A DNA stretch of 64,000 nt from Thraustochytrium sp. TN22 (GCA_013306675.1 JABLUY010000031.1:1-64000); one strand, 5' to 3'. Shown: positions 46,990 to 56,482, numbered from the stretch's first letter. Made by a program: numbers and translations. The notes: a model not told the origin generated them from the letters alone.

Positions 46990-48342
46990 ATGCAGCGCAC
47001 GTGGCTGAGCCTGCTTCTCCTGGTGGCCCTCTTCGCTGTCTCCGCGGCGCCTGCGTTCGCGCAAGAGGACCATGATCATGAAGAGGTGACCGAGACGTGC
47101 GAGGCTGCGCTGGAGCGCCTCATCGAGTTTATCGAGGAGGAAGAGGAGCACGAGCACGAGCACGAGGAGGAGGAGGAAGAGGAAGAGGAGGAGCACGCCC
47201 ACAGCCACGCGCTGGAGGCGATCAACTGCACCGACTCGACCTTTGCGGTTCTTCTTGGCGACGAGGTTATCGCTGGCCTGCATCTGGATGAGTTCCAGGA
47301 GGACGGCTGTCTCGCCGACACCCCCGAGGTCTACTGCGAGCGTCTCATCTGCGAGGACGGCGACCTGCACCTGATCCGGTATGAGACATGCTGTAGCTAC
47401 GTGACCAACGAGACCGCCATCGCGGAGGAGTGCCACGTGGAGCTGGAGGAGGAGGAGGAGACCGAGACCTCGGTCGACGCGGCTGCTTGGGGCAAGACCA
47501 TCGGCGCGGTCATGCTGGCCGCCCTGGCTAGCCTCGTGGGTGTCATCTTCCTCGCATGCCGTGCCCGCACGTTGGACGAGAAGGTGCTTAACGACCTGTC
47601 CGCCTTTGCCATTGGTGTGCTGCTGTCCACCGTCTTCATTCACCTGCTGCCCGAGGCTGTCGAGGGCAGTGGCACCTACGACTGGGAGCTTGGCACTTGC
47701 TTCACTGGCGGCATTGCCACCGCCCTCTTCATCGAGATGTTCTCTCACATGCTCGGGCTGAGCCATACGCACTCGCCCCAGGACCTTGAGGTCGCCAAGG
47801 TCGACTCCGCTGTGGAGCCCGCGGAGGCACCCAAGCACGTGCACTGGGCTCTTGTGCTCAACGTCGTGCTCGGCGACGGCATTCACAATGCCGTTGACGG
47901 TATGCTCATCGCCTTTGCCTTCAGCATCTGCCCGACCTCCAACATTGGCTGGGTCGTCACGGCCGCCATTCTGGCTCACGAGCTGCCGCAGGAGATGGTG
48001 GACTTTATCATTCTCCTCCGCGCCGGCCTCAGTTTCACCAAGGCCCTTCTCTTCAACTTCATGAGTTCCTTGAGCGCCATGCTCGCGGCCATCATCGTGC
48101 TCGGCATCAATGGCGTCGTCAGCGAGCACGCCCAGGCGCTCTGCCTGGGCTACGGCTCCGGCTTCCTCGCCTACGTCGCGCTCGCCGAGCTTGCGCCCAA
48201 GATCGCCACGGCCGACACCAACGGCCGCAAGGTCTTCCGAATGGCGCTACTCATCGTTGGCGCCTCCATCATTGGCTGCCTCTCTCTTTTTCACATTCAC
48301 TGTGAGGCCGAGGGCGCTGACCACTCCGGCCACAACCACTGA
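46990..48342 (+). CDS. ZIP-family metal transporter (paralogue 1)
   Basis: 450 aa. Signal peptide 1-24 (cleavage after AFA). An acidic, His-rich ectodomain (EDHDHEE, then a Glu/His run to about 75) is followed by a Cys-containing module shared with paralogue 2: TCEAALERLIEF, INCTD, DGCLA, YCERL, CEDGDLH, TCCSYVTNET, EECHVELEEEE. About eight helices follow from residue 165. The ZIP metal site is HNAVDG (His299-Gly304) in helix 4 and HELPQE (His330-Glu335) in helix 5. LIV-1 type ZIPs usually have HExPHE, so Gln334 replaces a His. The cytosolic or lumenal loop is short, and the C-terminus ends CEAEGADHSGHNH. It probably imports zinc or a similar divalent metal into the cytosol. Membrane location not determined. 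Confidence 0.9.
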   Translation: MQRTWLSLLLLVALFAVSAAPAFAQEDHDHEEVTETCEAALERLIEFIEEEEEHEHEHEEEEEEEEEEHAHSHALEAINCTDSTFAVLLGDEVIAGLHLDEFQEDGCLADTPEVYCERLICEDGDLHLIRYETCCSYVTNETAIAEECHVELEEEEETETSVDAAAWGKTIGAVMLAALASLVGVIFLACRARTLDEKVLNDLSAFAIGVLLSTVFIHLLPEAVEGSGTYDWELGTCFTGGIATALFIEMFSHMLGLSHTHSPQDLEVAKVDSAVEPAEAPKHVHWALVLNVVLGDGIHNAVDGMLIAFAFSICPTSNIGWVVTAAILAHELPQEMVDFIILLRAGLSFTKALLFNFMSSLSAMLAAIIVLGINGVVSEHAQALCLGYGSGFLAYVALAELAPKIATADTNGRKVFRMALLIVGASIIGCLSLFHIHCEAEGADHSGHNH

Positions 48343-49576
48343 GAATGGCATCATTGCGCGTGGCTTCTTGAGAGAGGATGCCAATCCTGTGTCAGGCGGT
48401 TCGGTACCAGTCAAGAAAAGCAAGAAAAAATGTTTTGTCTGTTTCACCAAGGACTCGGACACGCAGCTGAGTAGACTCGGAACACGAATTCAGTGGACTC
48501 GCTCATGCGACCGCTCGGTGTTCATTGATGTGGCTGGCGCCGCTGTGCTGGGAATCCTGGGATGCGGACCTTGAGTTGACTCCCGAACTTCACTTTCCTG
48601 TGAGACTGCCCGGCTCCTGTCCGCTGGCGTCCGTGCCCCCGCGTCCTCGCCAATGAGTCGCCGTGCACGCGACCTCACATGTTCTCACGTCTCACTTCGC
48701 CCCAATGTACACCGGGGCCCGAGCCGGTCCGAGCCGCGTAACTTGTACTAACTTCACATCCCGCGCGGCGAGGAAGCGCGAGGAGCCTTCAAGTTAGTAC
48801 TAGCGGCGGCGCGTTCAGCCATTGGCGCCAGGCAGGCAGGCAGGCAGGCAGGAACGCTGAGTCGCTGACTGTGAGGCAGGCACGCAGGCGTGCAGGCAGT
48901 GGCGCTGCACGCGCCGCGCCAGGTCTCACCCCCTTAGCACCCTGCCTGGCAGGCCCGTGGCGAAGCCATGAGCCAGGCGGAGTCGGAGCATCAACCGCGC
49001 CGCCTCCGAGTGCTCCAGCTAGCTGCCAGCGGCCGCGGCCGCTCAGCCGCTGCGCGCGACGCGGCAGCGTCCACGGCAGTTGATCGCACAGCCGGCGCGG
49101 TCTGACTGCGGTCCGGGCGAACCGGGAGATGCTAAGGGGCGGCTAGGCGGCGCTAGGGCCAGCGGTGCGGGGCTCCGCGCCGCGAGGCCGCGCGCCAGGG
49201 CGCAGAAGCCGAGCGCCGCGACCAACCAGCGCGCGGCAGCGCAGGCGCAAACGCGCCGGCAGACGTGCAACCGGGGCGACCGGGCCCCGCGAGCGCGCAA
49301 GCGGCAAGCCCGCTGCGCAGGCCAGGCGAGGAGCGAGCGAGCTCGGCTCGGCGCAGCGCGGCGCGGCGCGGCGCGGCACGTGCGCACGGCGCGGGGGACC
49401 AGCTCGAGGACATCGACTCGGAGTGGCCGCAGCTCGCAGAGCTCGCGAGCTCGCAGCCTGCGCAGAAAGCTAGCTCTTCTGGCTGCTGTGCTGACCCTGG
49501 GCGGCGACCGGCAGGCACCGCGTTTGGACTTCGCGACAGAGAAGGACTCGGACTCGGACGCGGACGCGACTGCAAG
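48343..49576. other. intergenic, ZIP 1 to ZIP 2
   Basis: Contains a gcag tetramer tract at about 48831-48862, agctagctgcc at 49018-49028, and from 49080 a GC-rich leader with open frames but no domain. Probable promoter and leader of ZIP 2. No gene seen. Confidence 0.55.
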
Positions 49577-50944
49577 ATGCGCGGCGCGAGCCGGGCTCTG
49601 GTGGCCTTGGTGGCGCTGGCAGCCTGCGCGGGTCTCGCCAGGGCGCAGGAGGAGGAGCACGAACATGTGGAGCAGACGGAGACGTGCGAGGCCGCGCTTG
49701 AGAGGCTGATCGAGTTCGCGGAGAGCGGGCACGCAGAAGAGGAGGAGGAGGAGGAGGGCCACGCGCACCACACACTGGAGGCGCTCAACTGCACGGACGA
49801 GACCTTCGCGCTGCTGGTCGGCGAAGAAACCATCGCCGGATTGTATGTGGGGGACTTTGAGGAGGACGGCTGCCTGGCCGCTACGCCGGAATTCTACTGC
49901 GAGCGCCTGGTGTGCGAGGACGGCGACCTTCACGTGGTGCGCTTTGACACGTGCTGCAGCTACGTGACCAACGAGACGGAGGTCGCCGAGGAGTGCCACG
50001 TGGAGCTGGAGGAGGAGGAGGAAGAGTCCGACTCAAACAAGGTGGACGCCGCCGCTTGGGGCAAGACGCTGGGCGCCACGGCCCTGGCGGCTCTGGCCAG
50101 CGTATGCGGCGTGGTGCTCGTGTTCCTGAAGAACCACGCCCTCGAAGAGAAGGTGCTCAACGATTTCTCCGCCTTTGCCATCGGCGTGCTGCTGTCGACA
50201 GTCTTCATCCATCTCTTGCCGGAGGCCGTCGAGGGCGCTGGCAGCTTCGACTGGCGGATCGGCACCACCTTTTTGAGCGGCATTGTCTCGGCACTCTTTA
50301 TTGAGATGTTCTCGCACATGCTTGGCCTCGGCCATACACACTCGCCCGCGGACCTCGACCGTGACGAGGAGCACCACGAGCATGACTTCTCGCGCGTCGA
50401 CTCGGAGAACCAGGTCCACAAGAAGAAGGAGGAGGAGCACGTCGACTGGCCGCTCATCCTCAATGTCGTCATCGGCGACGGCATCCACAACACCGTCGAT
50501 GGCATGCTCATCGCCTTCGCCTTTAGTGTCTGCCCCGACTCCAATGTCGGCTGGATCACTACGGCGGCCATTCTGGCACACGAGCTGCCGCAGGAGCTGG
50601 TAGACTTCATTGTGCTGCTGCGCGCCGGCTGCTCCTTCTTCCGCGCGCTCCTGTACAACTTCCTCAGCTCCCTCTCGGCCATCCTCGGCGCCATCATCGT
50701 ACTCTGCATCAACGGCTCCGTGAGCTCCGAAACGCAGGCCTACTTCCTCTCCTACGGATCCGGCTTCCTCGCCTACGTTGCGCTCGCCGAGCTTGTGCCC
50801 AAGGTCACCACCGCCGACGCCGACGGCCGCAAGGTGGTACGCATGGTCATTCTTATCGTCGGCGCCTGCCTCATCGGCTCCCTCTCGCTCTTCCACCACC
50901 ACTGCGAGGCCGAGGGCGCTGATCATGAAGGCCACAACCACTAA
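49577..50944 (+). CDS. ZIP-family metal transporter (paralogue 2)
   Basis: 455 aa from the ATG at 49577, chosen because it starts a clear signal peptide (MRGASRALVALVALAACAGL); upstream in-frame codons lack this. Closely similar to the gene at 46990 along its whole length: TCEAALERLIEF, LNCTDETFALL, EDGCLA, YCERLVCEDGDLH, DTCCSYVTNET, EECHVELEEEEE. Metal motifs are HNTVDG (His304 on) and HELPQE (His335-Glu340), again with Gln where LIV-1 ZIPs have the second His. The central loop is longer and His/Glu-rich (DRDEEHHEHDFS). The end is EAEGADHEGHNH. Same-strand duplication of ZIP 1, 1.2 kb downstream. Likely metal importer; divergence in the His-rich loop suggests different regulation or affinity. 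Confidence 0.9.
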   Translation: MRGASRALVALVALAACAGLARAQEEEHEHVEQTETCEAALERLIEFAESGHAEEEEEEEGHAHHTLEALNCTDETFALLVGEETIAGLYVGDFEEDGCLAATPEFYCERLVCEDGDLHVVRFDTCCSYVTNETEVAEECHVELEEEEEESDSNKVDAAAWGKTLGATALAALASVCGVVLVFLKNHALEEKVLNDFSAFAIGVLLSTVFIHLLPEAVEGAGSFDWRIGTTFLSGIVSALFIEMFSHMLGLGHTHSPADLDRDEEHHEHDFSRVDSENQVHKKKEEEHVDWPLILNVVIGDGIHNTVDGMLIAFAFSVCPDSNVGWITTAAILAHELPQELVDFIVLLRAGCSFFRALLYNFLSSLSAILGAIIVLCINGSVSSETQAYFLSYGSGFLAYVALAELVPKVTTADADGRKVVRMVILIVGACLIGSLSLFHHHCEAEGADHEGHNH

Positions 50945-51535
50945 CTTTGACCCAGGTCAGGCCCTTGGTAGGGCGGGGTGGTGTGTGTGCATCAAGGCCG
51001 TCTCAAGAAGCAAATGCGTTCCTGTATCATAGCCGGATGTATTCGTGCGAGCGCAGCCACGCGGAGAGCAGTGCCCTACTGCGGAGGCATGTAGCTCGCA
51101 GTCGGCGCACTTCGTTGCGTAAGAAATTCGTTGCGTAAGAAATAAAGAGAGATTCACGCCAACTCGTGACGACGCGCATGAATATGATGTGCGATGACCA
51201 GAAAGCAGAGACCTGCTTGTCTGAGCCTTTGGCACTCCAAGGCCTCGAGGCTACTACCGCATGCGGCCAACGGTCCGCTTGTGGATACGAAGTCGCCCGT
51301 GCCGGTCCAGAAGGCTGAGCAACCAACAACCAGGTCAAAGCCCACGACCCAGTCCGGACCCGTCACAGAGAGACCCAAAAGGTAGATCTCTGTGCGTGGC
51401 AGGCTTGACGACTCCCTGTACGGCTTTGCAGGAGCAGCGAGTCAGATTTGTCTGCACAATCATCAGAGAAAGCACAAAGTAAGCCTGCAGTGCACTGAAA
51501 GTCATTGCGAGAGTTCGAAGAAATACGTCAGCGTG
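50945..51535. other. 3' region of ZIP 2
   Basis: Lower GC. Contains a 16-bp tandem duplication ending in an aataaa hexamer at about 51142. No gene seen. Confidence 0.5.
51111..51142. repeat. 16-bp perfect tandem duplication
   Basis: ttcgttgcgtaagaaa occurs twice in succession. Directly followed by taaagag, giving aataaa, which could serve as a poly(A) signal for ZIP 2 transcripts. Confidence 0.85.
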
Positions 51536-51600
51536 TGCTGCGCCATTCTCTGCACCATTAATTAAGACGACGACATCGGTGCAGAGAATGGCGCAGCACC
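51536..51600. repeat. 22-bp perfect inverted repeat, 21-nt loop
   Basis: The left arm 51536-51557 (starts gtgctgcgcc) and right arm 51579-51600 (ends ggcgcagcac) are exact reverse complements. The loop 51558-51578 is AT-rich, with attaattaa then gacgacgac. If transcribed it would form a very stable hairpin. It lies about 590 bp after the ZIP 2 stop and 230 bp before the RING 2 ATG. Confidence 0.92.
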
Positions 51601-51831
51601 TTGGCAGTTCTTCTGAGCGTTGTACTCTCTTTTCGCGGACACAAGTGCACGTGCCGCCCCGGCGCTGCACTGGCACGCGCGGAGGCTGCCAGCGACGTCA
51701 AGCAGACTGTAAAAAGACCGCCAGCTCGCGGCGGCGGCGCGCGCCCCGGACCGCACGCGCAGGGCGCGGCGCGGGCGGGGCGCCCAGCAACGCGGGCCGG
51801 CGCTCGTTGGTCGCTCGGCGCGTGGAGCGGC
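51601..51831. other. probable leader of RING 2
   Basis: The RING 2 frame is open through this stretch back to a TTG at 51601, but the composition is Arg/Ala/Gly-rich and there is no earlier in-frame ATG, so it is treated as untranslated. Confidence 0.5.
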
Positions 51832-53229
51832 ATGGGCGCCGGGTGGAGTCGTGACGGCGATGGCGCCGGCGCAGGCCCCTTCGATCCGCGCGCGCTAAGC
51901 GCGGCCTTGCAAGTGCGCGTGGAGGAGGAGGAGGAGGAGGTGGAGGGCGGCGAGGTGGGCGCCGTGAGTGCCGAGGCGACGGGTGGGCCGGCGCAGCAGC
52001 GCGAGGACGCCAGCAACACGACGCTGCAGTGCGTGATTTGCCTGGAAGACGCCGTGGAGCCGTGCGTGTCCGTGCACTGCCGGCACATTTACTGCCGGCA
52101 GTGCGTCGTGAGGCTGCTGCTGGCGCACGGCCGGCGAGGGCCGCCACCGTGCCCATCGTGCCAGACGCCCATTTCAGTCTTTGACACGATCGTGCTTAGC
52201 TCGCGCAAACCGCTGCGCGAGCGGTCCGTGACCACCATCTACGGCGCCACCTACCGCTTCGACCCGCGCCATGTGCTCGGAGATCTCGTCTTCGAGGCAG
52301 ATGGCTGCTACATGCGCAACCGCACGGTGCAAGACGAGGAGGCTGATTCGCTTTGCTTCGACGATGGCACGCCGCTGCCCAGTCGCACGCGCTTCGAAAA
52401 TTGGCACTACGAGCCAACCACGCGCGTCTTTGAGGGCACGCTGGATTTTGGCAGCCGCTCGCTGCGGCGCTGCGCGCGCCTTGAGGTGAACTTCACCTTT
52501 GCGGACGACTTCGCGTACGTGCAGGACGGCACGCTGCGTCGCTTCGACAAGCGCGGCGCGGCGCTCGCCACCTACACGGTTGGCGAGGACTCCGTTCTGC
52601 AGGTACAGCGCGTGCGCCGCTCCGTGTACGAGAACGACGCCGTCTTTTACATCGAGTTCCATGTGCCCTGGGTCATGGAGATGATCACGGACTTTGTGGG
52701 CCGCCTCGCCAGCTGGGCCTACGGCATGCCGCTGCACCCGATGATGGAGCTCCTGCGCTCGCGTGCGCCCGCGGAGTCCGTCGGCATAGGCTCTTTCCAT
52801 TTTTCGCGCACGGGCTCCTACATTGACTTCTCGCGGTCCCGGGAGCTCCTCGCGCAGGGCATGCCCCGCTACGTCACCTTCATGCGCGAGTCCTTTGACC
52901 CGATGTCGCGCATTTTTGAGGGCGCCGTGGAGATGCCCTTGCACAATGGTCCGCTCTTCCTCGTGCATTATCGCCTCGTCTTCAACGAGGCACTCTCGCG
53001 CATCGTCGACGGAGAGCACAAGTTCTACCAGGTCCTGCGCCCCATCCTCTCGCGCGACGTGCTGACCCAAAAGTACAGCAACATTGCGCAGAGCCAACTT
53101 TATCTGCTCGAAGAGCGCCACTACGGATTTGGGCCCTCGGACGTGCTGCGTTTCCGCGCCATGTGCCCTTGGCAGGATGTACTCACGGACGCCCAGCCAT
53201 CGGGCGACGCAGGCCAAGCGCAAACCTGA
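51832..53229 (+). CDS. RING-finger protein with novel duplicated C-terminal domain (paralogue 2)
   Basis: 465 aa from the first in-frame ATG (51832). A short acidic lead (VEEEEEEVEGGE) precedes a C3HC4 RING at about 66-112: CVICLEDAVEPCVSVHCRHI, CRQC, then CPSC after a Pro-rich turn. The same two unassigned modules as in the gene at 43868 follow. Module A (about 137-275) has CFDDGTPLPSRTRF around Phe176, TTRVFEGTLDF and FTFADDFAYVQDG. Module B (about 318-415) has GIGSFHFSRTGSYIDFSRS from 318, SRIFEGAVEM and YRLVFNEALSRIVDG. It lacks the long disordered N-terminus and the acidic insert of paralogue 1, so it shows the minimal architecture. Probably an E3 ubiquitin ligase; the modules may bind a substrate or ligand. 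Modules unknown to me. Confidence 0.82.
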   Translation: MGAGWSRDGDGAGAGPFDPRALSAALQVRVEEEEEEVEGGEVGAVSAEATGGPAQQREDASNTTLQCVICLEDAVEPCVSVHCRHIYCRQCVVRLLLAHGRRGPPPCPSCQTPISVFDTIVLSSRKPLRERSVTTIYGATYRFDPRHVLGDLVFEADGCYMRNRTVQDEEADSLCFDDGTPLPSRTRFENWHYEPTTRVFEGTLDFGSRSLRRCARLEVNFTFADDFAYVQDGTLRRFDKRGAALATYTVGEDSVLQVQRVRRSVYENDAVFYIEFHVPWVMEMITDFVGRLASWAYGMPLHPMMELLRSRAPAESVGIGSFHFSRTGSYIDFSRSRELLAQGMPRYVTFMRESFDPMSRIFEGAVEMPLHNGPLFLVHYRLVFNEALSRIVDGEHKFYQVLRPILSRDVLTQKYSNIAQSQLYLLEERHYGFGPSDVLRFRAMCPWQDVLTDAQPSGDAGQAQT

Positions 53230-53366
53230 ATGTGACCATTGGATGACCATAAAAAGGAAGCAAAAAAAACTGAGGCGGAGACAGACGAAAGCTGCTTTGA
53301 AAGAGAGGCCAGTGGATCAGTGTCTGCAAGCCATCAATCCATGAAAAGAGAAATGGGTGCGTCAGA
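53230..53366. other. short convergent 3' spacer
   Basis: A-rich (aaaaaggaagcaaaaaaaac at about 53251-53270) spacer between the RING 2 stop and the AONS stop. 3' ends may overlap. Confidence 0.5.
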
Positions 53367-54839
53367 TTAGGCGTCGTCCGCCGGTGCCGGGGCAGCGCTT
53401 TCCGGCGCCGCCGCTGCTGCGGCAAAGTCGTCCTCGTTCACGACTTCGAGAATGGCGTGCAGCAGGCCACGCACCTCGTCGACCGTGTTGTGCGTGTGCA
53501 GAATAATGCGCAGGCGCTCCTCGCCGCGCGGCACGGTCGGGCTGCGGATCGGCATGACGTCGAAGCCGCGCGTCTGCAAATGCTGCGAGGCGCGCAGCAC
53601 GGCCTTGTTCCCCGGCACGAGCAGGCCCTGGACCGCCGAGGGCGAGACGAGCGCGGCCTGCGCCAGCTTGGGCTCGCGGGCCAGGCCCGCGCGGAACTCC
53701 TCCACGAGCGTCTGCAGCTGCGCCTGGCGCGCGGGCCCCTCGCGCTCCATGACGCGGTGCGCCGCAAGAATGCAGGACACTGCGTGCGCCGGCAAGGACG
53801 TCGAATAGATGAGCGGCCGGCAGTAGTTGATCATGTACTCGCGCAGAACGGACGGCCCCACGAGTACGGCGCCATGCACGCCGGGCGCCTTGCCAAAGGT
53901 GCACACCCGGCACAAGACCTCCTCCTCGAGCCCGACCTCCGACACCAGCCCGCGCCCGCCCTCGCCAAAGACGCCCACGCCGTGCGCCTCGTCCACCACG
54001 AGGCTGGCGCCGTAGTCCCGGCACACTGCGCAGAGCTCCTTGAGCGGCGCGCAATGCCCGTCCATAGAATACACCGACTCCACAGAGACAAAAATGTTGC
54101 CAACGGCCTCGGCATCCTTGCCGCCGCGCAGCTCCGCCAGCACGCGGCGCAGGTCCTCGCAGTCGTTGTGCCGGAAGGGCCGCGACGTGCCGCGCGAGAG
54201 CCGCAGTCCCTCGCGAACCGAGTTGTGCATGAGCTCGTCGTACACCACCACATCGCCGCGTTGCGGCACGCTCGCGAACAGACCCAGGTTCAGGTCATAC
54301 CCGCTGTTGAAGAGCAGCGCCGACTCGCCCCCATAGAAGCGCTGCAGCGCCGCCTCGGCCTCCTCGTGGTAGGCCGAGTTCCCGGAAAGTAGGCGCGACC
54401 CGGTTGACCCCACGCGCGTGCCGGTCCACGACGCCCTGGCGCGCGCGTACTCGCGCTCCACCTCCTCCTCCAGCGCCGCGCTCCGCGCCAGGCTCAGGTA
54501 GTCGTTGCTCGAGAAGTCCACCAGACCGCTCTTCTCCTCGCAGTCGCGCCCCGTCAGCTTGCGCAGCAAGCCGTCCGCGCGCCGCCGCTCCAGCGGGCCC
54601 TGCAGCGCAGCCAGCACGCTGCGCACGCCCTCGCTGCGCTCCATTTCTTCGCTCCGCCAGTGCCCGCGGCTGCTCGCGCGCGCCCGCGCGGCGCCGGCAC
54701 AAGACGGACGACAAGAGGTCTGGCACAGGCAGCGCCGCGTCTCCATCTGCCTCGACTGTCCGTCATCTCCTTGCGCCCTCGACGTCGTCGTCTTCTTTCG
54801 AGCTGAGCCGAGCCAAGCCAAGCCGAGCCGTGCTGACAT
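53367..54839 (-). CDS. BioF-family PLP enzyme, likely 8-amino-7-oxononanoate synthase
   Basis: 490 aa with the first ATG. The conserved fold begins only near residue 66 (MERSEGVRSVLAALQ), which aligns with the usual BioF start, so ATGs at 54746 and 54644 are alternatives. The extra N-terminus is Arg/Ser/Cys-rich and could be an organelle targeting peptide. Motifs: VDFSSNDYLSL, GSTGSRLLSGNSAYHEE, ALLFNSGYDLNLG, DELMHNSVREG (His205), VVDEAHGVGVFG (Asp283, His286), and CTFGKAPGVHGA with the PLP lysine Lys317. The alpha-oxoamine synthase family joins an acyl-CoA and an amino acid with loss of CO2. The SGNSAYHEE and short length favour pimeloyl-CoA/alanine (biotin synthesis); relatives are 2-amino-3-ketobutyrate ligase and ALA synthase. 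No other biotin gene is nearby. Confidence 0.85.
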   Translation of the reverse strand: MSARLGLAWLGSARKKTTTSRAQGDDGQSRQMETRRCLCQTSCRPSCAGAARARASSRGHWRSEEMERSEGVRSVLAALQGPLERRRADGLLRKLTGRDCEEKSGLVDFSSNDYLSLARSAALEEEVEREYARARASWTGTRVGSTGSRLLSGNSAYHEEAEAALQRFYGGESALLFNSGYDLNLGLFASVPQRGDVVVYDELMHNSVREGLRLSRGTSRPFRHNDCEDLRRVLAELRGGKDAEAVGNIFVSVESVYSMDGHCAPLKELCAVCRDYGASLVVDEAHGVGVFGEGGRGLVSEVGLEEEVLCRVCTFGKAPGVHGAVLVGPSVLREYMINYCRPLIYSTSLPAHAVSCILAAHRVMEREGPARQAQLQTLVEEFRAGLAREPKLAQAALVSPSAVQGLLVPGNKAVLRASQHLQTRGFDVMPIRSPTVPRGEERLRIILHTHNTVDEVRGLLHAILEVVNEDDFAAAAAAPESAAPAPADDA

Positions 54840-55609
54840 GAGTCTTCGCCGCGCCGGCGGGCTGCTGCGGCCTCGGCGGGCGTCGCCACGCGCCGTGTGT
54901 GGACGGAGGCATCCTCACCAGCACGGGCGCGGGCCTTGGCCTTGGCCCTGCAGCGCTCGCCGCTTGCGGCTTGCGTCAGACTTGCGTCAGACGTTGCAGT
55001 GCTTGCTGCCCGGCTCGGAGCGGCGCACCGAAGCGAAGCGCTCGCGTCGCGTTGCCTCGACCTAGACCTAGGTCGCATGGGTCGCTTGCTGCCAGCGGCG
55101 CAGCGCCGCCCGGGTCCTTCGCGCGAGAGCGCCGGCCTCGGCCTCGGCCGCAAGCCTTGCTTGCAACTAAACTAACCTGCGCGCGGCCTGGTCACCATTT
55201 CGAACCGCGCGCCGCACGAGCGAGCAGGCATCCTGCGGCGCAGGCGCCACGAGCAGGCCCCCGTCTGACGGCGCGGGGAAGGGAGAGCCTGCGCGCGGAA
55301 CGCGCGACCGCCCCGGTCGCTGGCGGCGCGCGCTAGCCCCGGCCCGCGCGCGCACGCAGGCGCGGCTTGCACGCGCTTCTGTTTGCTGGTCTGCTGCTGT
55401 TTGAGTTTGAACATGGCAGCATCGTTTCCGCGCGGCGGCGCCATTTCCGCAGACCTCGAAGCGGGCGAGCGGCGCGCGCGGGCGGCGCGCGCGGGCAGGG
55501 CGCGGCGCGGGCGGCGGCGGCGGCAGCGGCGGCGGCGGCGGCGGCGCGCGGCGCGGCGCACGCGCGCGGGCGCGAGCGGCGCGCGCGCCGGGGCGGCGCG
55601 GGCCCGAGC
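54840..55609. other. divergent intergenic region, AONS and BEACH genes
   Basis: Promoters for two divergent genes. cttggcctt/ggcctcg repeats lie at about 54931-54950 and 55133-55155. From about 55440 there is a ggcggc/gcgcgc leader before the BEACH ATG. No gene seen. Confidence 0.55.
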
Positions 55610-56425
55610 ATGGACGATGAAGATGCGGCGGCGCAGGCGCAGGCGGAGGCGCCAGGGGACGCGCGCGGCGGCAGCCGCGGCAGCGGCGGCAGCGGCGGCG
55701 CAAGCGGCGCGGGCGGCGCGGACGGCAGGGCGCCGGCAGCGCGGCGCGCGCGCGTGTCGTGGCCGGACCTGGAGGCCCGGAGGAGCATGCCGATGGTAGA
55801 TCTGGACGGAGGGAGCGAGCTGGCGCCGACGCCGCCGCTTGCGCCGCAGCCGCGTGGCGTGGTGGCGCGCCCGCCCAGCGCGGGCGCCGAGGCGCTGCCG
55901 GTGCTGGCGCTAAGCGGCGCGTCGCAGCGTCCGGACCCGGTCGCGATGGCCATGGCGCGACCCAGGGCGCTGCGGAGAACAGGGTCGTCCTCCTCGCTCC
56001 GGGGCGCCGCCAGCTCCAGCAGTAGCGGCGGCGCCAGCGTCAGTGTCAGTGGCGGGGGCGCAGCGGTGGCCGCCTTTGAGAACTGGCGCACTCTTTCGCC
56101 GGGCAGCACGGGCAGCACCGAGCAGGACTGGGAAAGCATCGGTTTCCCGACGCCCATTCAGGGCTCGGTGAACCCCATCGTGGCCGCGGAACTGTCTGAG
56201 CAAATGGCGGCCTTTGAGGCCGAACTCGCGCTGCCGCCAGCGAGCGCAGAGCATACCTCGGCTCTGTACGGCGGCAGCAACAACAACGGCGGTAGCCGGA
56301 GTCTGCTGGGGAGCAGCGTTAGCGACCGTCCGTCGGGTCAGAGCCAGGGTCTCTTGCTAGCGCCCTTTCGGTCTTTTGGCGAGGAGCTTGCGGTGGCGTC
56401 CGGTGGGGCCGGAAACCACGCTCTT

Positions 56426-56482
<57 letters not shown>

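Noticed and set aside
46459-48129. 556-codon minus-strand frame opposite ZIP 1
   Set aside because: Antisense of helices and acidic repeats; no domain.
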